A stretch of DNA of 64,000 bases from an uncultured Eubacterium sp. (GCA_910577295.1 CAJTLS010000002.1:62348-126347), one strand, 5' to 3'; positions 8,747 through 18,015 are shown, counted from the first letter of the stretch. Numbers and translations are program-made. Notes: generated by a model from the letters alone, not told the origin.

Positions 8747-10178
8747 CCTTAGTCTTTCCCTCCGACACTTGCTTATTAACGATGCGCTCCACATCCTCAT
8801 TTCCTACACCGATGTCGCGCAGACCTGTTGTCTGATTTTCTTCAATTCCCTCTGTGGCATCTTTTTTCAACATCGTTTTCACCGTCATCAAGATTAGTTT
8901 TACATCCATCCAGAGAGAATAATTTTCTATATAAAATAAATCTAACTTTAGTTTGTCATAAGGAACCGTATTATATTTACCATAAATCTGAGCAAAGCCT
9001 GTCACACCTGCTTTAACCCGCGTACGAAATTCAAATTCCGGCATTTCTTCTTCATATTGGGCAATAATCTCCGGCCGTTCCGGTCTCGGCCCGACGAGGG
9101 ACATCTCCCCTTTCAACACGTTTATAAGCTGAGGCAATTCATCCAGTCTCGTTGCCCGTATTATCTTTCCAACCGGTGTAATACGGTCATCGTTCTCTTT
9201 CGCCAGCACCGCTTCTCCATCGCTCTCCGCATCCACAACCATACTGCGGAATTTCAAAATCGAAAATTCCCTGTTATTCTTTGTACACCGTATCTGGCGG
9301 TATAACACGGGCCCGCCATCACAGATTTTTATCGCCACCGCCGTCAAAAGCATGAATGGCGAAGCTATGACAAATAGCGGAAGCGAAATCACTAAATCCA
9401 GACACCGCTTCCAGATTCTCTGGTCGAAACTGAGAGAATATCCTTTTGACAGCAAAAAAGGCGTGTCAAAGACATGAATTTTATCTCCGCCCATTAAAAT
9501 TATATCGGAAATTTTCGGCATGACATATGCTCGTATTCCCTTTCCATAACAATATTTCAGCAGTTCGTTTCTCTTCTCCGCCGCGATATCACCAATCAAT
9601 ACCGCCTGATACGATTTCATCTCTTCCGTAATCTTTTCCCATTGTGCATTGGCATGAATCGCTCCATAAATCGCATACTTATCCCGCCGCGTCTCCACCT
9701 TATTCACCAACTCGACAGCCGGCCGGTCGCCGTATATGAGCAAAATCTTCCACGGCTGAAAAATACGGTTATAAAACATCGTTGCAAAAACAGTCCACAC
9801 AGTAGCAATGACGCAATCTATCAACTGCATAAGAAACATATATCCCGGATTGACCAGACCAAACGCCAACAGACAGATTACGATATACATAACCAGATTG
9901 GCAAAAAAAGTCGCTAGAAACTGTGATAACACGACTTCCATACGACGGAGCTGTCCAATCCGCAGGGCGCCATACATGGCAGAAAAGAAATATACCAAAA
10001 TACCATAAAAGGCAACCATCGCCCAGTTTCCCCGTCGATAAAAATGGAATGTATACATCGCATTCCAGTAAACACGATACCAAAAAAAAGCGAAAACAAT
10101 TGCCATCAATACAACACTAACGAGAGAAAATACAAAAAGTATTGTCTTTTTATACGGGTCATAATTTTTACTCATCAC
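8739..10178 (-). CDS. Undecaprenyl-phosphate sugar-1-phosphate transferase (WbaP/EpsL-type)
   Basis: The protein is about 478 aa. It has four to five N-terminal membrane helices, a central Rossmann-like region (LLIYGDRPAVELV) and the conserved bacterial sugar transferase domain from ~255: RCLDLVISLPLFV, LKFRSMVVDAE, and TRLDELPQLINVL followed by GEMSLVGPRPERPE. These enzymes start polysaccharide repeat synthesis by moving sugar-1-phosphate from a UDP-sugar to undecaprenyl phosphate. The start is either GTG 10178 (7 nt after AGGAAGG) or the adjacent ATG 10175. It is the first gene of the minus-strand operon that runs to 3247. The C-terminal ~35 residues are an acidic, low-complexity tail not usual in the family. 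Confidence 0.9.
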   Translation of the reverse strand: MMSKNYDPYKKTILFVFSLVSVVLMAIVFAFFWYRVYWNAMYTFHFYRRGNWAMVAFYGILVYFFSAMYGALRIGQLRRMEVVLSQFLATFFANLVMYIVICLLAFGLVNPGYMFLMQLIDCVIATVWTVFATMFYNRIFQPWKILLIYGDRPAVELVNKVETRRDKYAIYGAIHANAQWEKITEEMKSYQAVLIGDIAAEKRNELLKYCYGKGIRAYVMPKISDIILMGGDKIHVFDTPFLLSKGYSLSFDQRIWKRCLDLVISLPLFVIASPFMLLTAVAIKICDGGPVLYRQIRCTKNNREFSILKFRSMVVDAESDGEAVLAKENDDRITPVGKIIRATRLDELPQLINVLKGEMSLVGPRPERPEIIAQYEEEMPEFEFRTRVKAGVTGFAQIYGKYNTVPYDKLKLDLFYIENYSLWMDVKLILMTVKTMLKKDATEGIEENQTTGLRDIGVGNEDVERIVNKQVSEGKTKDE

Positions 10179-10230
10179 AAACGGACCTTCCTCATACCTT
10201 TCCTAAATATTCTCATGTATAGATACTGTA

Positions 10231-10260
10231 ATAGTAACATACCCTTATTCTTATTGTCAA
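10231..10260 (-). promoter_or_regulatory. Sigma-A-type promoter for the polysaccharide operon
   Basis: On the minus strand TTGACA (10255-10260) and TACTAT (10231-10236) are 18 bp apart, ending ~53 bp before the WbaP-type start. The -35 is a perfect consensus. Confidence 0.7.
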
Positions 10261-10292
10261 CGATACTGCCCCTTTCGTTTTTTCCCTATATC

Positions 10293-10301
10293 TGCTATAA
10301 T
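10293..10301 (+). promoter_or_regulatory. Extended -10 promoter for pncB
   Basis: TGCTATAAT is an extended -10 element with a perfect TATAAT (10296-10301). No good -35 is seen. It lies ~105 bp before the pncB start, divergent from the polysaccharide promoter. The leader contains CTCC-GAAT-GGGG, a small hairpin. Confidence 0.5.
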
Positions 10302-10405
10302 AATCAGTATAAAAAATCTCACAGATACGCTGCTTTTCCATATGTCGCGTAAACGCTCCGAATGGGGATTTGTAAACAGGGGTTATGTTAAGGAGGCGCA
10401 AAAGA

Positions 10406-11851
10406 ATGGATACAAGAAATTTTACTCTTTTAACGGATTTTTATGAACTAACGATGATGCAGGGCTATTTTCGAAACAATGTGACGGAACGCGTTGTTTT
10501 TGACCTTTTTTACCGGCAAAATCCAGACGATGGCGGCTATGCCGTATGCGCCGGTCTTGCAAATGTCATTGACTACATTAAAAGCCTGCATTTTGACTAT
10601 GACGACATTGATTATCTGCGCGGACTGAATACGTTTGACGAAGACTTTCTGGATTATCTGGCTAGCTTTCATTTTACCGGAGACGTATATGCGATTCCGG
10701 AGGGCACTGTTATTTTCCCACGCGAACCGTTGATAAAAGTCATCGGCCCTATTATGGAAGCCCAATTGGTAGAAACTGCCCTCCTCAACCTTGTCAATCA
10801 CCAAAGCCTCATTGCCACAAAAGCGGCGCGCGTATGCTATGCGGCCAGAGGCGGCGGCGTCATGGAATTTGGACTACGGCGCGCACAGGGACCGGACGCG
10901 GGAACTTTTGGCGCCCGCGCCGCTATCATCGGCGGCTGTATCGGAACAAGTAATGTCATCTGTGCCAAAGAGTACGGCGTTCCGGCCCTCGGCACACATG
11001 CCCACAGTTGGATTATGAGCTTTGGGGACGAGCTCACGGCATTCCGCAGATACGCAGAACTTTACCCGAACAACACGACACTTCTCGTCGACACTTACGA
11101 TACTCTGCGCTCCGGCGTACCGCACGCTATTCAGGTTTTTAAAGAGCTTCACGACAGCGGACGCATACCAGAAAAATACGGCATTCGCTTGGATAGCGGC
11201 GACTTGGCATATCTGTCTAAAAAGGCTCGGAAAATGTTAGACGACGCCGGTTTCCCACAGGCGGAGATTTGCGCTTCCAGTGATTTGGATGAGTACTTAA
11301 TCGACTCCCTCCTCTCACAGGGGGCATGCATCGATTCATGGGGCGTTGGCACCAACCTTATTACTTCCAAAAATACGCCTGCCTTTGGCGGCGTGTATAA
11401 ACTTGCCGCCGTTGAGCAGGACAATACGCTTATCCCTAAAATTAAACTTTCTGAAAATCCCGCCAAAATTACTAACCCCGGCAATAAAACCGTCTACCGC
11501 ATTTATGACAAAGAGACAGGGAAAATCCGAGCCGATTACATTACTCTGGCAGAAGAAACTTTTGACGAGGCCGAAGATTTGCTTCTCTTTGATTCTAATG
11601 CCACATGGAAAAAAACTCTGCTAAAAGGCGGCACATATGAAATGAAAGAGATTCTTGTTCCCATATTCCAAAACGGGCAATGTGTCTATGAAAGCCCGAC
11701 TGTCATGGAGATTCAGGCCTATTGCAAGACGCAGCTCGATACGATGTGGGAAGAATCCCGGCGTCTGGTAAACCCGCAGGAAGTTTATGTCGATTTGTCC
11801 GATAAATTGTATGAAATGAAGAAAACATTATTGAATGAGGCAAGGCAATAA
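10406..11851 (+). CDS. pncB: Nicotinate phosphoribosyltransferase
   Basis: The protein is about 481 aa, a usual length. It converts nicotinate and PRPP to nicotinate mononucleotide for NAD salvage in the cytoplasm. Family blocks visible are the N-terminal TDFYELTMMQGYF, FGLRRAQGPDAG, GTHAHSWIMSF with the catalytic histidine region, LLVDTYDT, IRLDSGDL and SWGVGTNLITS. ATG 10406 follows AAGGAGG by 10 nt; the earlier ATG at 10385 has no such site. It is monocistronic, with its own promoter and a terminator at 11859-11890. It separates two polysaccharide gene blocks on the other strand and has no obvious functional link with them. Confidence 0.95.
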   Translation: MDTRNFTLLTDFYELTMMQGYFRNNVTERVVFDLFYRQNPDDGGYAVCAGLANVIDYIKSLHFDYDDIDYLRGLNTFDEDFLDYLASFHFTGDVYAIPEGTVIFPREPLIKVIGPIMEAQLVETALLNLVNHQSLIATKAARVCYAARGGGVMEFGLRRAQGPDAGTFGARAAIIGGCIGTSNVICAKEYGVPALGTHAHSWIMSFGDELTAFRRYAELYPNNTTLLVDTYDTLRSGVPHAIQVFKELHDSGRIPEKYGIRLDSGDLAYLSKKARKMLDDAGFPQAEICASSDLDEYLIDSLLSQGACIDSWGVGTNLITSKNTPAFGGVYKLAAVEQDNTLIPKIKLSENPAKITNPGNKTVYRIYDKETGKIRADYITLAEETFDEAEDLLLFDSNATWKKTLLKGGTYEMKEILVPIFQNGQCVYESPTVMEIQAYCKTQLDTMWEESRRLVNPQEVYVDLSDKLYEMKKTLLNEARQ

Positions 11852-11858
11852 AAAATCT

Positions 11859-11890
11859 GAAAAGGGCAGCAAACTCATGCCGCCCTTTTC
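11859..11890 (+). terminator. Intrinsic terminator after pncB
   Basis: GAAAAGGGC (11859-11867) pairs with GCCCTTTTC (11882-11890) right after the pncB stop. The T-run is inside the 3' arm. Confidence 0.65.
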
Positions 11891-11916
11891 GTATTCTCTC
11901 TGCATTTTAATGATGT

Positions 11917-11971
11917 TGGGGTCAAAAGGCCTTATCATACAAGCATGAACGGCATTTTGACCTTTTGACCC
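11917..11971. repeat. REP-like palindromic intergenic element
   Basis: GGGTCAAAAGG (11919-11929) and CCTTTTGACCC (11961-11971) are exact inverted repeats around ~31 nt. The GTCAAAAGGCC and GGCATTTTGAC ends of the loop form a second pairing. It sits between convergent genes, away from the T-rich terminator. Confidence 0.5.
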
Positions 11972-11981
11972 TAGTATCATA

Positions 11982-12998
11982 TTAATTGAAACCATATATT
12001 TTCTGTGACAGCGAATACCCCCATACGACGATTTTTCTTCCAGCTTTACCGCGAAACTGCATCGGCTTACTCAGCGCCATCTTATTCACCATACGATACA
12101 TCGCCTTATTTTGTGCTTTCAGGTAGGCCCACAAGTCCTCCCGTTTGGCAAGGCTCTCCTCCGAGCCCTCTTTTATAAGAAAGACGGAGCTGACCGTCAT
12201 CATCATTGTCAGGTATTTCACCATATAGTCGCGGAGTTTTTTATTTTTTATCTTTGTCAAATCATGGGCGTCAATCATCAGTTTCGTCACTTTCAACTGT
12301 TGGTCAATCCGGCCCATCATTACCTTTTCATTGACGGACTGGTCATCTCTGCCGATAAAGTAGCGGTACAAATCTACATTCATGTAATACATTGTTTTAA
12401 CAGATGGCAGCGGATTGTACACAAATATATTATCCACATAGAACGTGTGCTTTGGCAGCTCCAGTTCACAATCACGAAGTACTTTAGTACGGTAGATAAC
12501 CGAATGCATTAAAATATTCTGACTAATCTTAAAGCGCTTCACATCATTCCACGTAAAAATTTTCTCTTCTGGAAATACACCATCATAACGGATTGCTTTA
12601 TGCTTGCGAAGGCTTGGCTTCTCATAGACATAATTGGCAATCAGCATATCAACGCCTCGCCCGTCTTCCACAAAGTGACGCAAAACATCCAATACTTTCA
12701 AAAAGGCAGCGCGGTCAAACCAGTCGTCACTATCCAATACTTTATAATATATACCACTCGCTTTTTCCAATCCGGTATTTACCGCACACCCATGGCCGCC
12801 ATTTTTCTGATGAATGGCTTTTACAATAGTCGGGTGCTGCTCCTGCAGACGGTCGGCGATTTTTGCAGTATCATCCACAGAGCCGTCGTCAACGAGCAGA
12901 ATTTCCACGTCTTCTCCCCCTACAAGAACGGTCTCCACGGCATGCTCCATATAATCCTGAGAGTTATAACAAGGTATCGCCACTGTCAAAAGTTTCAT
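11982..12998 (-). CDS. Glycosyltransferase family 2
   Basis: The protein is 338 aa. GT-A motifs are VAIPCYNSQDYME, ILLVDDGSVDDT, NGGHGCAVNTGLE and the DSDD metal site. The later ILMHSVIYRTKVL and HTFYVDNIFVYNPLP segments match capsule and teichoic-acid side-chain transferases. No signal peptide or membrane helix is seen. It lies 17 bp after the UDP-galactopyranose mutase and the two are likely co-transcribed, so it may use or extend galactofuranose units. That link is inference from position. Confidence 0.86.
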   Translation of the reverse strand: MKLLTVAIPCYNSQDYMEHAVETVLVGGEDVEILLVDDGSVDDTAKIADRLQEQHPTIVKAIHQKNGGHGCAVNTGLEKASGIYYKVLDSDDWFDRAAFLKVLDVLRHFVEDGRGVDMLIANYVYEKPSLRKHKAIRYDGVFPEEKIFTWNDVKRFKISQNILMHSVIYRTKVLRDCELELPKHTFYVDNIFVYNPLPSVKTMYYMNVDLYRYFIGRDDQSVNEKVMMGRIDQQLKVTKLMIDAHDLTKIKNKKLRDYMVKYLTMMMTVSSVFLIKEGSEESLAKREDLWAYLKAQNKAMYRMVNKMALSKPMQFRGKAGRKIVVWGYSLSQKIYGFN

Positions 12999-13015
12999 GT
13001 TCTTTCCCTTCTTTC

Positions 13016-14164
13016 TTAGATTTCCTCCGCCATCGTGAGCGCCCTATCCACGATAGCATCTATATTATAGTATTTATATTCAGCCAGACGCCCCAATAAA
13101 TAGAAATTGGGAATGCTGTCTACAAGCTCCTTGTATTTTTGAAACAGCGCATCATTTTCTGCATTATTAATGGCATAGTAAGGAATTTCCCCCTCATCGC
13201 CGTGATAAGATATCGGATATTCCTTGACAATCGTTGTGTCCGGCGCGTCCAATTGTCCGGTTAGATATTTAAACTCTGTAATGCGGGTAAAGTCTTCCGA
13301 TACGGTATAGTTAATAACACCATGGCTTTGATAAAATTCTTTATCATAATGCTCAAAATCAAATTGCAGCGAGCGGTACGGCAGCCTGCCATACCGGCAG
13401 TCAAATAGCTCGTCAAGTGCACCGGTAAAAATAATATTACCGCCAAATGGCTGCCCCTCAAAGAGAACCGGCGTATCTGCCTCCGGCTCAATCGTGAGAA
13501 CGGATTTTGCCTCGCAGTTTAAGCGGACATCAATTCCCTTATAATCCAGCATTTTTTCAAATACGGGTGTAAAACCATGCAACGGCAATCCCTGATATTT
13601 GTCCTGAAAATAGCGGTTATCCCGCGACAGCAATACCGGAACACGTCCGGAGACTGCTGGGTCTATCTCCTTTGGAGATTTTCCCCACTGTTTCATCGTA
13701 TAGCGCAAAAATACGTTCTCATATACATATTGCGCAATTTCCTGCAATTCCTCGTTATCATGGTTCATCAATTCCAGAATCGGAACTCTGGCGCCTTCCC
13801 CGAAATTGTCAATCAACAGTTTTTCCAAATGGGGCGCCCGCTCGCCATAGACCATCTCAAGCGTATTGAGATTGAATGGAATCGGTAGTTCCCTGCCATA
13901 TACATTACCCACAACTTCATGTTGATATTCATACCATTGTGTAAATCGTGATAAGTATTCATATACGCGGTCAATATTCGTATGAAAAATGTGAGGGCCG
14001 TACTGATGAATCAGGATTCCAAATTCATCCTTTTTGTCATAACAGTTCCCGCCCAAATGGTCTCTCGAATCAATTACCAGCACTTTCTGCTGCTTTTTTT
14101 CTGCAAGCTCTCTGGCAACGACTGCTCCGGCAAAACCGCTGCCGATTACTATACTATCATACAT
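13016..14164 (-). CDS. glf: UDP-galactopyranose mutase
   Basis: The protein is about 382 aa, normal for the family. This flavoenzyme interconverts UDP-galactopyranose and UDP-galactofuranose. The FAD Rossmann motif GSGFAGAVVA is at residues 8-17, followed by DSRDHLGGNCYD and YGPHIFHTN, both signature blocks. Later come RYTMKQWGKSP, VPVLLSRDNRYFQD and the C-terminal LGRLAEYKYYNID. Of three in-frame ATGs, 14164 is selected: GGAGG sits 6 nt upstream, whereas for 14170 it directly abuts. Together with the GlfT2-like enzyme at 3247-5019 it supports a galactofuranose polymer on the cell surface. Confidence 0.95.
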   Translation of the reverse strand: MYDSIVIGSGFAGAVVARELAEKKQQKVLVIDSRDHLGGNCYDKKDEFGILIHQYGPHIFHTNIDRVYEYLSRFTQWYEYQHEVVGNVYGRELPIPFNLNTLEMVYGERAPHLEKLLIDNFGEGARVPILELMNHDNEELQEIAQYVYENVFLRYTMKQWGKSPKEIDPAVSGRVPVLLSRDNRYFQDKYQGLPLHGFTPVFEKMLDYKGIDVRLNCEAKSVLTIEPEADTPVLFEGQPFGGNIIFTGALDELFDCRYGRLPYRSLQFDFEHYDKEFYQSHGVINYTVSEDFTRITEFKYLTGQLDAPDTTIVKEYPISYHGDEGEIPYYAINNAENDALFQKYKELVDSIPNFYLLGRLAEYKYYNIDAIVDRALTMAEEI

Positions 14165-14208
14165 AGACATCCTCCAATTTAACAAACATTATCCTTATTT
14201 TACCAAAT

Positions 14209-15537
14209 TCAACTTATAATATCCACTATTAATTTGAGCGGCTCTGGTTGCTGCGGGCCGATGACAATACAATCTTGTAAATACGCTAGCGCTCTCGTCA
14301 CCTGTTCCGGCCTTGAGCCGCAGCAAACGGCAAGTACATCGCCTTTCTTTACATACTCCCCTGTTTTTTTCTTCACAAGAATGCCCGCACTGTTGTCAAT
14401 CGTGCTCTCTTTTGTCTCCCTGCCTGCGCCAAGCATTCCCGCCGCGATACCAAAACCCTCGGTGTTCATTTTCACAATATATCCATCGGCTTGCGCTGCC
14501 AGCTCTTCTGTCACCTCTGCCTTTTCAAAGCGCTCCGGCTCATCAATATATCTGACGTCTCCGCCCTGTGTCTGTACCATATCCCGAAACTTCGCAAACG
14601 CCCTGCCGCTTTCAAGCGCCTCACGCGCCTCTTCTTTTCCTTCCTCAAACGAAAGCGCCGTTTCGCCCTCTTTCGTTTTGGCAAGCGATAACATCATACC
14701 TGCTAACGCCAGACATATCTCTTTGACATCTTCCGGCCCATTTCCCTGAAGCGTGCGAATCGCTTCGATTACTTCCAGATTGTTGCCAACCGCTTCACCT
14801 AACGGTTCTTCCATGCTGGTAAGCATGGCTGCCGTCTCCTTTCCCGCGCCTTTGCCAATCGCCACCATTCGTCTGGCAAGCGCATACGAACCCTCTATGT
14901 CCTTTATAAAAGCTCCGCTTCCCGTCGTTACATCAAGTAAGATTTTATCGCTGCCAGCCGCCAGCTTTTTACTCATAATGGAAGCCGCGATAAGCGGAAT
15001 ACTGTCGACCGTGCCTGTGACGTCACGCAGCGCATAGAGGGCCTTGTCCGCCGGCGCCAAATTTTCCGTCTGCCCGATTACGCTTATCCCGTTTTCCCTC
15101 ACCGCGCGGACAAACTCATCCCCACTCAGACTGACACGAAAATTAGGAATTGATTCCAGTTTATCAAGCGTTCCTCCGGTAAACCCAAGACCGCGCCCGC
15201 TCATCTTTGCTACCGGTACGCCGCAGGCAGCGACAATCGGCCCAACAATCAGCGTTGTCTTATCTCCCACACCGCCCGTCGAGTGCTTGTCCACTTTAAC
15301 GCCGGCAATCGCTGATAAATCGATTACTTCGCCGGAATCTCGCATCGCCGTTGTCAACGTCGTCAATTCCTCATCATTCATCCCCTGAAAACATATTGCC
15401 ATCAGCATGGCAGACATCTGATAATCTGGAATATCACCCGCCACATAACGGACAATCATTTCCTGAATCTCCTGCACCGTCAGCGCCATCCCCATGCGCT
15501 TTTTGCGGATGCTGTCCACAAAACGTCCGCTCCCCAT
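14209..15537 (-). CDS. pdp: Pyrimidine-nucleoside phosphorylase
   Basis: The protein is about 442 aa. It phosphorolyses uridine and thymidine to the base and (deoxy)ribose-1-phosphate for salvage. The signature KHSTGGVGDKTTLIVGP is followed by AKMSGRGLGFTGGTLDKLES, the phosphate and nucleoside site, and the C-terminal barrel-sandwich domain begins near GYIVKMNTEGFG. ATG 15537 (MGSGRFVDSIRKKRMG) is chosen: GGGGAGG lies 6-7 nt before it, while ATG 15543 abuts the site. The gene is followed 44 bp later by glf in the same direction, so read-through into the glycosylation genes is possible. Confidence 0.93.
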   Translation of the reverse strand: MGSGRFVDSIRKKRMGMALTVQEIQEMIVRYVAGDIPDYQMSAMLMAICFQGMNDEELTTLTTAMRDSGEVIDLSAIAGVKVDKHSTGGVGDKTTLIVGPIVAACGVPVAKMSGRGLGFTGGTLDKLESIPNFRVSLSGDEFVRAVRENGISVIGQTENLAPADKALYALRDVTGTVDSIPLIAASIMSKKLAAGSDKILLDVTTGSGAFIKDIEGSYALARRMVAIGKGAGKETAAMLTSMEEPLGEAVGNNLEVIEAIRTLQGNGPEDVKEICLALAGMMLSLAKTKEGETALSFEEGKEEAREALESGRAFAKFRDMVQTQGGDVRYIDEPERFEKAEVTEELAAQADGYIVKMNTEGFGIAAGMLGAGRETKESTIDNSAGILVKKKTGEYVKKGDVLAVCCGSRPEQVTRALAYLQDCIVIGPQQPEPLKLIVDIIS

Positions 15538-15581
15538 CTGCATACCTCCCCGCGATTTTGTTTTTCGTATCATTTCTATAT

Positions 15582-15610
15582 AGTATAGCACTTTTACTTC
15601 TGTATTCCAA
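15582..15610 (-). promoter_or_regulatory. Promoter for pyrimidine-nucleoside phosphorylase
   Basis: On the minus strand TTGGAA (15605-15610), a 17-bp spacer and TATACT (15582-15587) with a TG one base upstream. Divergent from the PutP promoter. Confidence 0.7.
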
Positions 15611-15659
15611 CTGATTTTACAAAAGCAAACTCTGTTTTTCATAAGAAAACAACGCAAAT

Positions 15660-15688
15660 TTGCACCGGAAACATTTTTATGGTATACT
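15660..15688 (+). promoter_or_regulatory. Promoter for the PutP-type symporter
   Basis: TTGCAC (15660-15665), exactly 17 bp, then TATACT (15683-15688). It lies ~80 bp before the start codon. Confidence 0.65.
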
Positions 15689-15767
15689 ACGTCACAGGTG
15701 TTTGTGTTCTGTCATCCTGACATGGGAACCGCACCTTTTACAACTACTTACGAAAGGGGATTCTTTT

Positions 15768-17303
15768 ATGTCTGGAAGTTCCATTGCTATCTTAATAGCA
15801 TTTGCATGTTACCTGTTAATTATGATTTTTATCGGAATCATGTCTATGAAAAAAACAAAAAACACGGAGGATTATTTCCTCGGAGGCCGCGGTCTCAATG
15901 GCTGGGTTGCCGCCTTATCTGCGCAGGCTTCCGATATGAGTGGCTGGCTTCTGATGGGACTGCCCGGCTCGATCTATGCATTTGGCACCGGTCAGGCATG
16001 GATAGCCATAGGACTGTTTCTCGGCACTGTGCTCAACTGGCTGCTCATTGCCAAACGGCTGCGCCGCTATACAATCGTAGCCAATAATTCGCTGACACTG
16101 CCGGAGTTTTTTGAAAACCGTTTTCACGATACGAAGAAAATATTGCTGAGCATTTCTTCTATTGTAATTGTCATTTTCTTTCTCGTGTATACGGCCTCTG
16201 CACTGGCATCAGGCGGTAAATTGTTCAATAATGTATTCGGCATTGACTACCATATCGCTCTGGCGATTGGCGCTATTGTTATTCTTACATACACATTCCT
16301 CGGCGGCTTTCTCGCCGTGTGTACTACAGATTTTATTCAGGGAACGATGATGCTTATCGCTCTTCTCATCGTACCGATTGCTGCTTATGCTATGATTCAA
16401 TCAGACTTTAGCGCTGCTCTGGCAGGCACCGGCGTCGTTAGCTCTGACTATATGAGTCTGTTTTCTAACGACGGCAAACCTTACACTTTTGTTGAAATTA
16501 TTTCACAATTGGCATGGGGTCTCGGATATTGCGGTATGCCGCACATCCTCGTCCGCTTCATGGCAATCCGCAGTGAAAAAGAAATCAAAAAATCAAGCAC
16601 AATTGCTATTATCTGGGTAGCCATTTCACTTATTGCCGCATGGGCAATTGGTGTTGTCGGACGGGCCTTTCTCGGAGGAGCGCTTGAAGATAGCGAGAAT
16701 GTATTTATACAGATGATACAACATGTATTCTCCGGTAATATCCTGTTAATCTTTATCGGTGGATTATTCCTGTGTGGAATTCTGGCAGCCATTATGTCAA
16801 CCGCTGACTCGCAGCTCCTTGTCTGTGCTTCTTCCGTATCAAAAGATATTTACAAAAATATTATTAAACCGGATGCCGACGATAAAAAGGTTTTGAAAAT
16901 CAGCCGCTTGACGGTTGCCGCCATTGCCATTCTCGCTTTCTTGATTGCATGGAACCCAGACAGTAGTATTATGAAGTTAGTTTCGGATGCATGGGCCGGA
17001 CTCGGCTCTGCTTTCGGCCCGCTTGTCGTATGCTCTCTGTTTTGGAAGCGCACCAATCTGGCAGGCGCTGTTTCAGGTATTTTATCCGGCGGTCTTTTTG
17101 TCATTATCTGGGACTATGTTCCGATTGTAAACGGCAGCACATTGTCTGATGCTACTGGTATTTACTCCCTGCTGCTCGGCTTCTTCTTCAGTCTGGCATG
17201 TATCGTAATCGTCAGCCTGTGTACAAAGAAACCGGAACAGAGCATTTTAAATGATTTTGATAAAGTAAATCAGTACGTGGAGCAACAAGAATTTACAAAA
17301 TAA
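15768..17303 (+). CDS. putP: Sodium/proline symporter (SSS family)
   Basis: The protein is about 511 aa with ~13 hydrophobic segments. It takes up proline, or a related solute, with Na+. Family marks are the N-terminal DYFLGGRGLNGWVAALSAQA, SDMSGWLLMGLPG, the PHILVRFMAIRS loop and the sodium site region MSTADSQLLV. ATG 15768 follows AAAGGGG by 8 nt; the longer frame beginning at 15660 runs through the promoter and is not used. It is monocistronic with a strong terminator downstream. The close match to PutP signature motifs favours proline, but other SSS substrates cannot be excluded. Confidence 0.9.
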   Translation: MSGSSIAILIAFACYLLIMIFIGIMSMKKTKNTEDYFLGGRGLNGWVAALSAQASDMSGWLLMGLPGSIYAFGTGQAWIAIGLFLGTVLNWLLIAKRLRRYTIVANNSLTLPEFFENRFHDTKKILLSISSIVIVIFFLVYTASALASGGKLFNNVFGIDYHIALAIGAIVILTYTFLGGFLAVCTTDFIQGTMMLIALLIVPIAAYAMIQSDFSAALAGTGVVSSDYMSLFSNDGKPYTFVEIISQLAWGLGYCGMPHILVRFMAIRSEKEIKKSSTIAIIWVAISLIAAWAIGVVGRAFLGGALEDSENVFIQMIQHVFSGNILLIFIGGLFLCGILAAIMSTADSQLLVCASSVSKDIYKNIIKPDADDKKVLKISRLTVAAIAILAFLIAWNPDSSIMKLVSDAWAGLGSAFGPLVVCSLFWKRTNLAGAVSGILSGGLFVIIWDYVPIVNGSTLSDATGIYSLLLGFFFSLACIVIVSLCTKKPEQSILNDFDKVNQYVEQQEFTK

Positions 17304-17319
17304 ATAAAATTTAATTTTA

Positions 17320-17369
17320 CTGACTGTCCGTACCGGCGATTCAAAATCGCCCGTGCAGGCAGTCTTTTA
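17320..17369 (+). terminator. Strong intrinsic terminator after putP
   Basis: A long stem runs from 17322 to 17364, with GACTG/CAGTC at the base and GGCGATT/AATCGCC at the top, followed by TTTT. Confidence 0.85.
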
Positions 17370-17416
17370 TCATATCGGAAAGTGCGTCCTGTGCGGAACG
17401 AAAAAGTATTCTTTCA

Positions 17417-17448
17417 GATGGCTGCGTTTCTCAGCCAGCCATTTTTTA
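17417..17448. terminator. Second hairpin between convergent putP and NUDIX genes
   Basis: GGCTG and CAGCC form a hairpin around CGTTTCT, followed by AGCCATTTTTTATT on the plus strand. It is a back-up terminator for putP and lies just beyond the NUDIX stop. Confidence 0.5.
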
Positions 17449-18015
17449 TTGTCGATCTTCCCGACTCCACAAATAACAATACGCCTGTGTTCGCGCCGCA
17501 AATATATTATTCTTCATCAATTCCCTCACTTCCTCTTTTGTAAACCAGCCAGCCTCGATTTCTTCCACGGCGGAACTGCTTTCGGCAAACTGCCCCGCAG
17601 CCTTACCAACAATACACAGATTGCTCTCGTTGGAAAAACCAATCGCACTGTAACTGTACCCCATCATATCATCAATGGCGGTAAGCTGCAGTCCGGTTTC
17701 CTCTCTCAGCTCCCTTGCAGCCGCCTGCTCCGGCGTCTCACCCGCTTCTAACAGTCCGGCAGGAAAATTATAAACCCAAGTTCCTGCTGCCAGACGAAAT
17801 TCGCGATTCAGAAGAATTTTCTCCCCACTTTCATCGTGGAGTATGAGAACGACGGCGTCGGGGTTGCGCTTCTGCAGACGTTCCAAACTGTCAATTTTGC
17901 CGTCCCGACTAATCATTTCATAGATTTTTTCCTGTCCCTTCCCTAAATCATAGGTGATATCATAGCGATGAATAAATTTCCCCGTATGCTTTTTCTCTAT
18001 TTTCTTAAATTTCAT
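17446..18015 (-). CDS. NUDIX hydrolase (ADP-ribose pyrophosphatase-like)
   Basis: The protein is 189 aa. The complete NUDIX box spans from GLLEAG through GETPEQAAARELREETGL, with all catalytic glutamates. The N-terminal strand region with YDITYDLGKGQEKIYE and a downstream YSAIGFSNES segment resemble the ADP-ribose/NudF subfamily, which cleaves ADP-ribose or related nucleoside diphosphates. No signal peptide. It is followed upstream by a recombinase gene with a 28-bp gap on the same strand, so both could share a transcript. The exact substrate is not determined by sequence. Confidence 0.88.
   Translation of the reverse strand: MKFKKIEKKHTGKFIHRYDITYDLGKGQEKIYEMISRDGKIDSLERLQKRNPDAVVLILHDESGEKILLNREFRLAAGTWVYNFPAGLLEAGETPEQAAARELREETGLQLTAIDDMMGYSYSAIGFSNESNLCIVGKAAGQFAESSSAVEEIEAGWFTKEEVRELMKNNIFAARTQAYCYLWSREDRQ

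Noticed and set aside
14209..15657. Longer start for the pyrimidine-nucleoside phosphorylase
   Set aside because: The extra N-terminus crosses a good promoter (15582-15610) and a Shine-Dalgarno supports ATG 15537.
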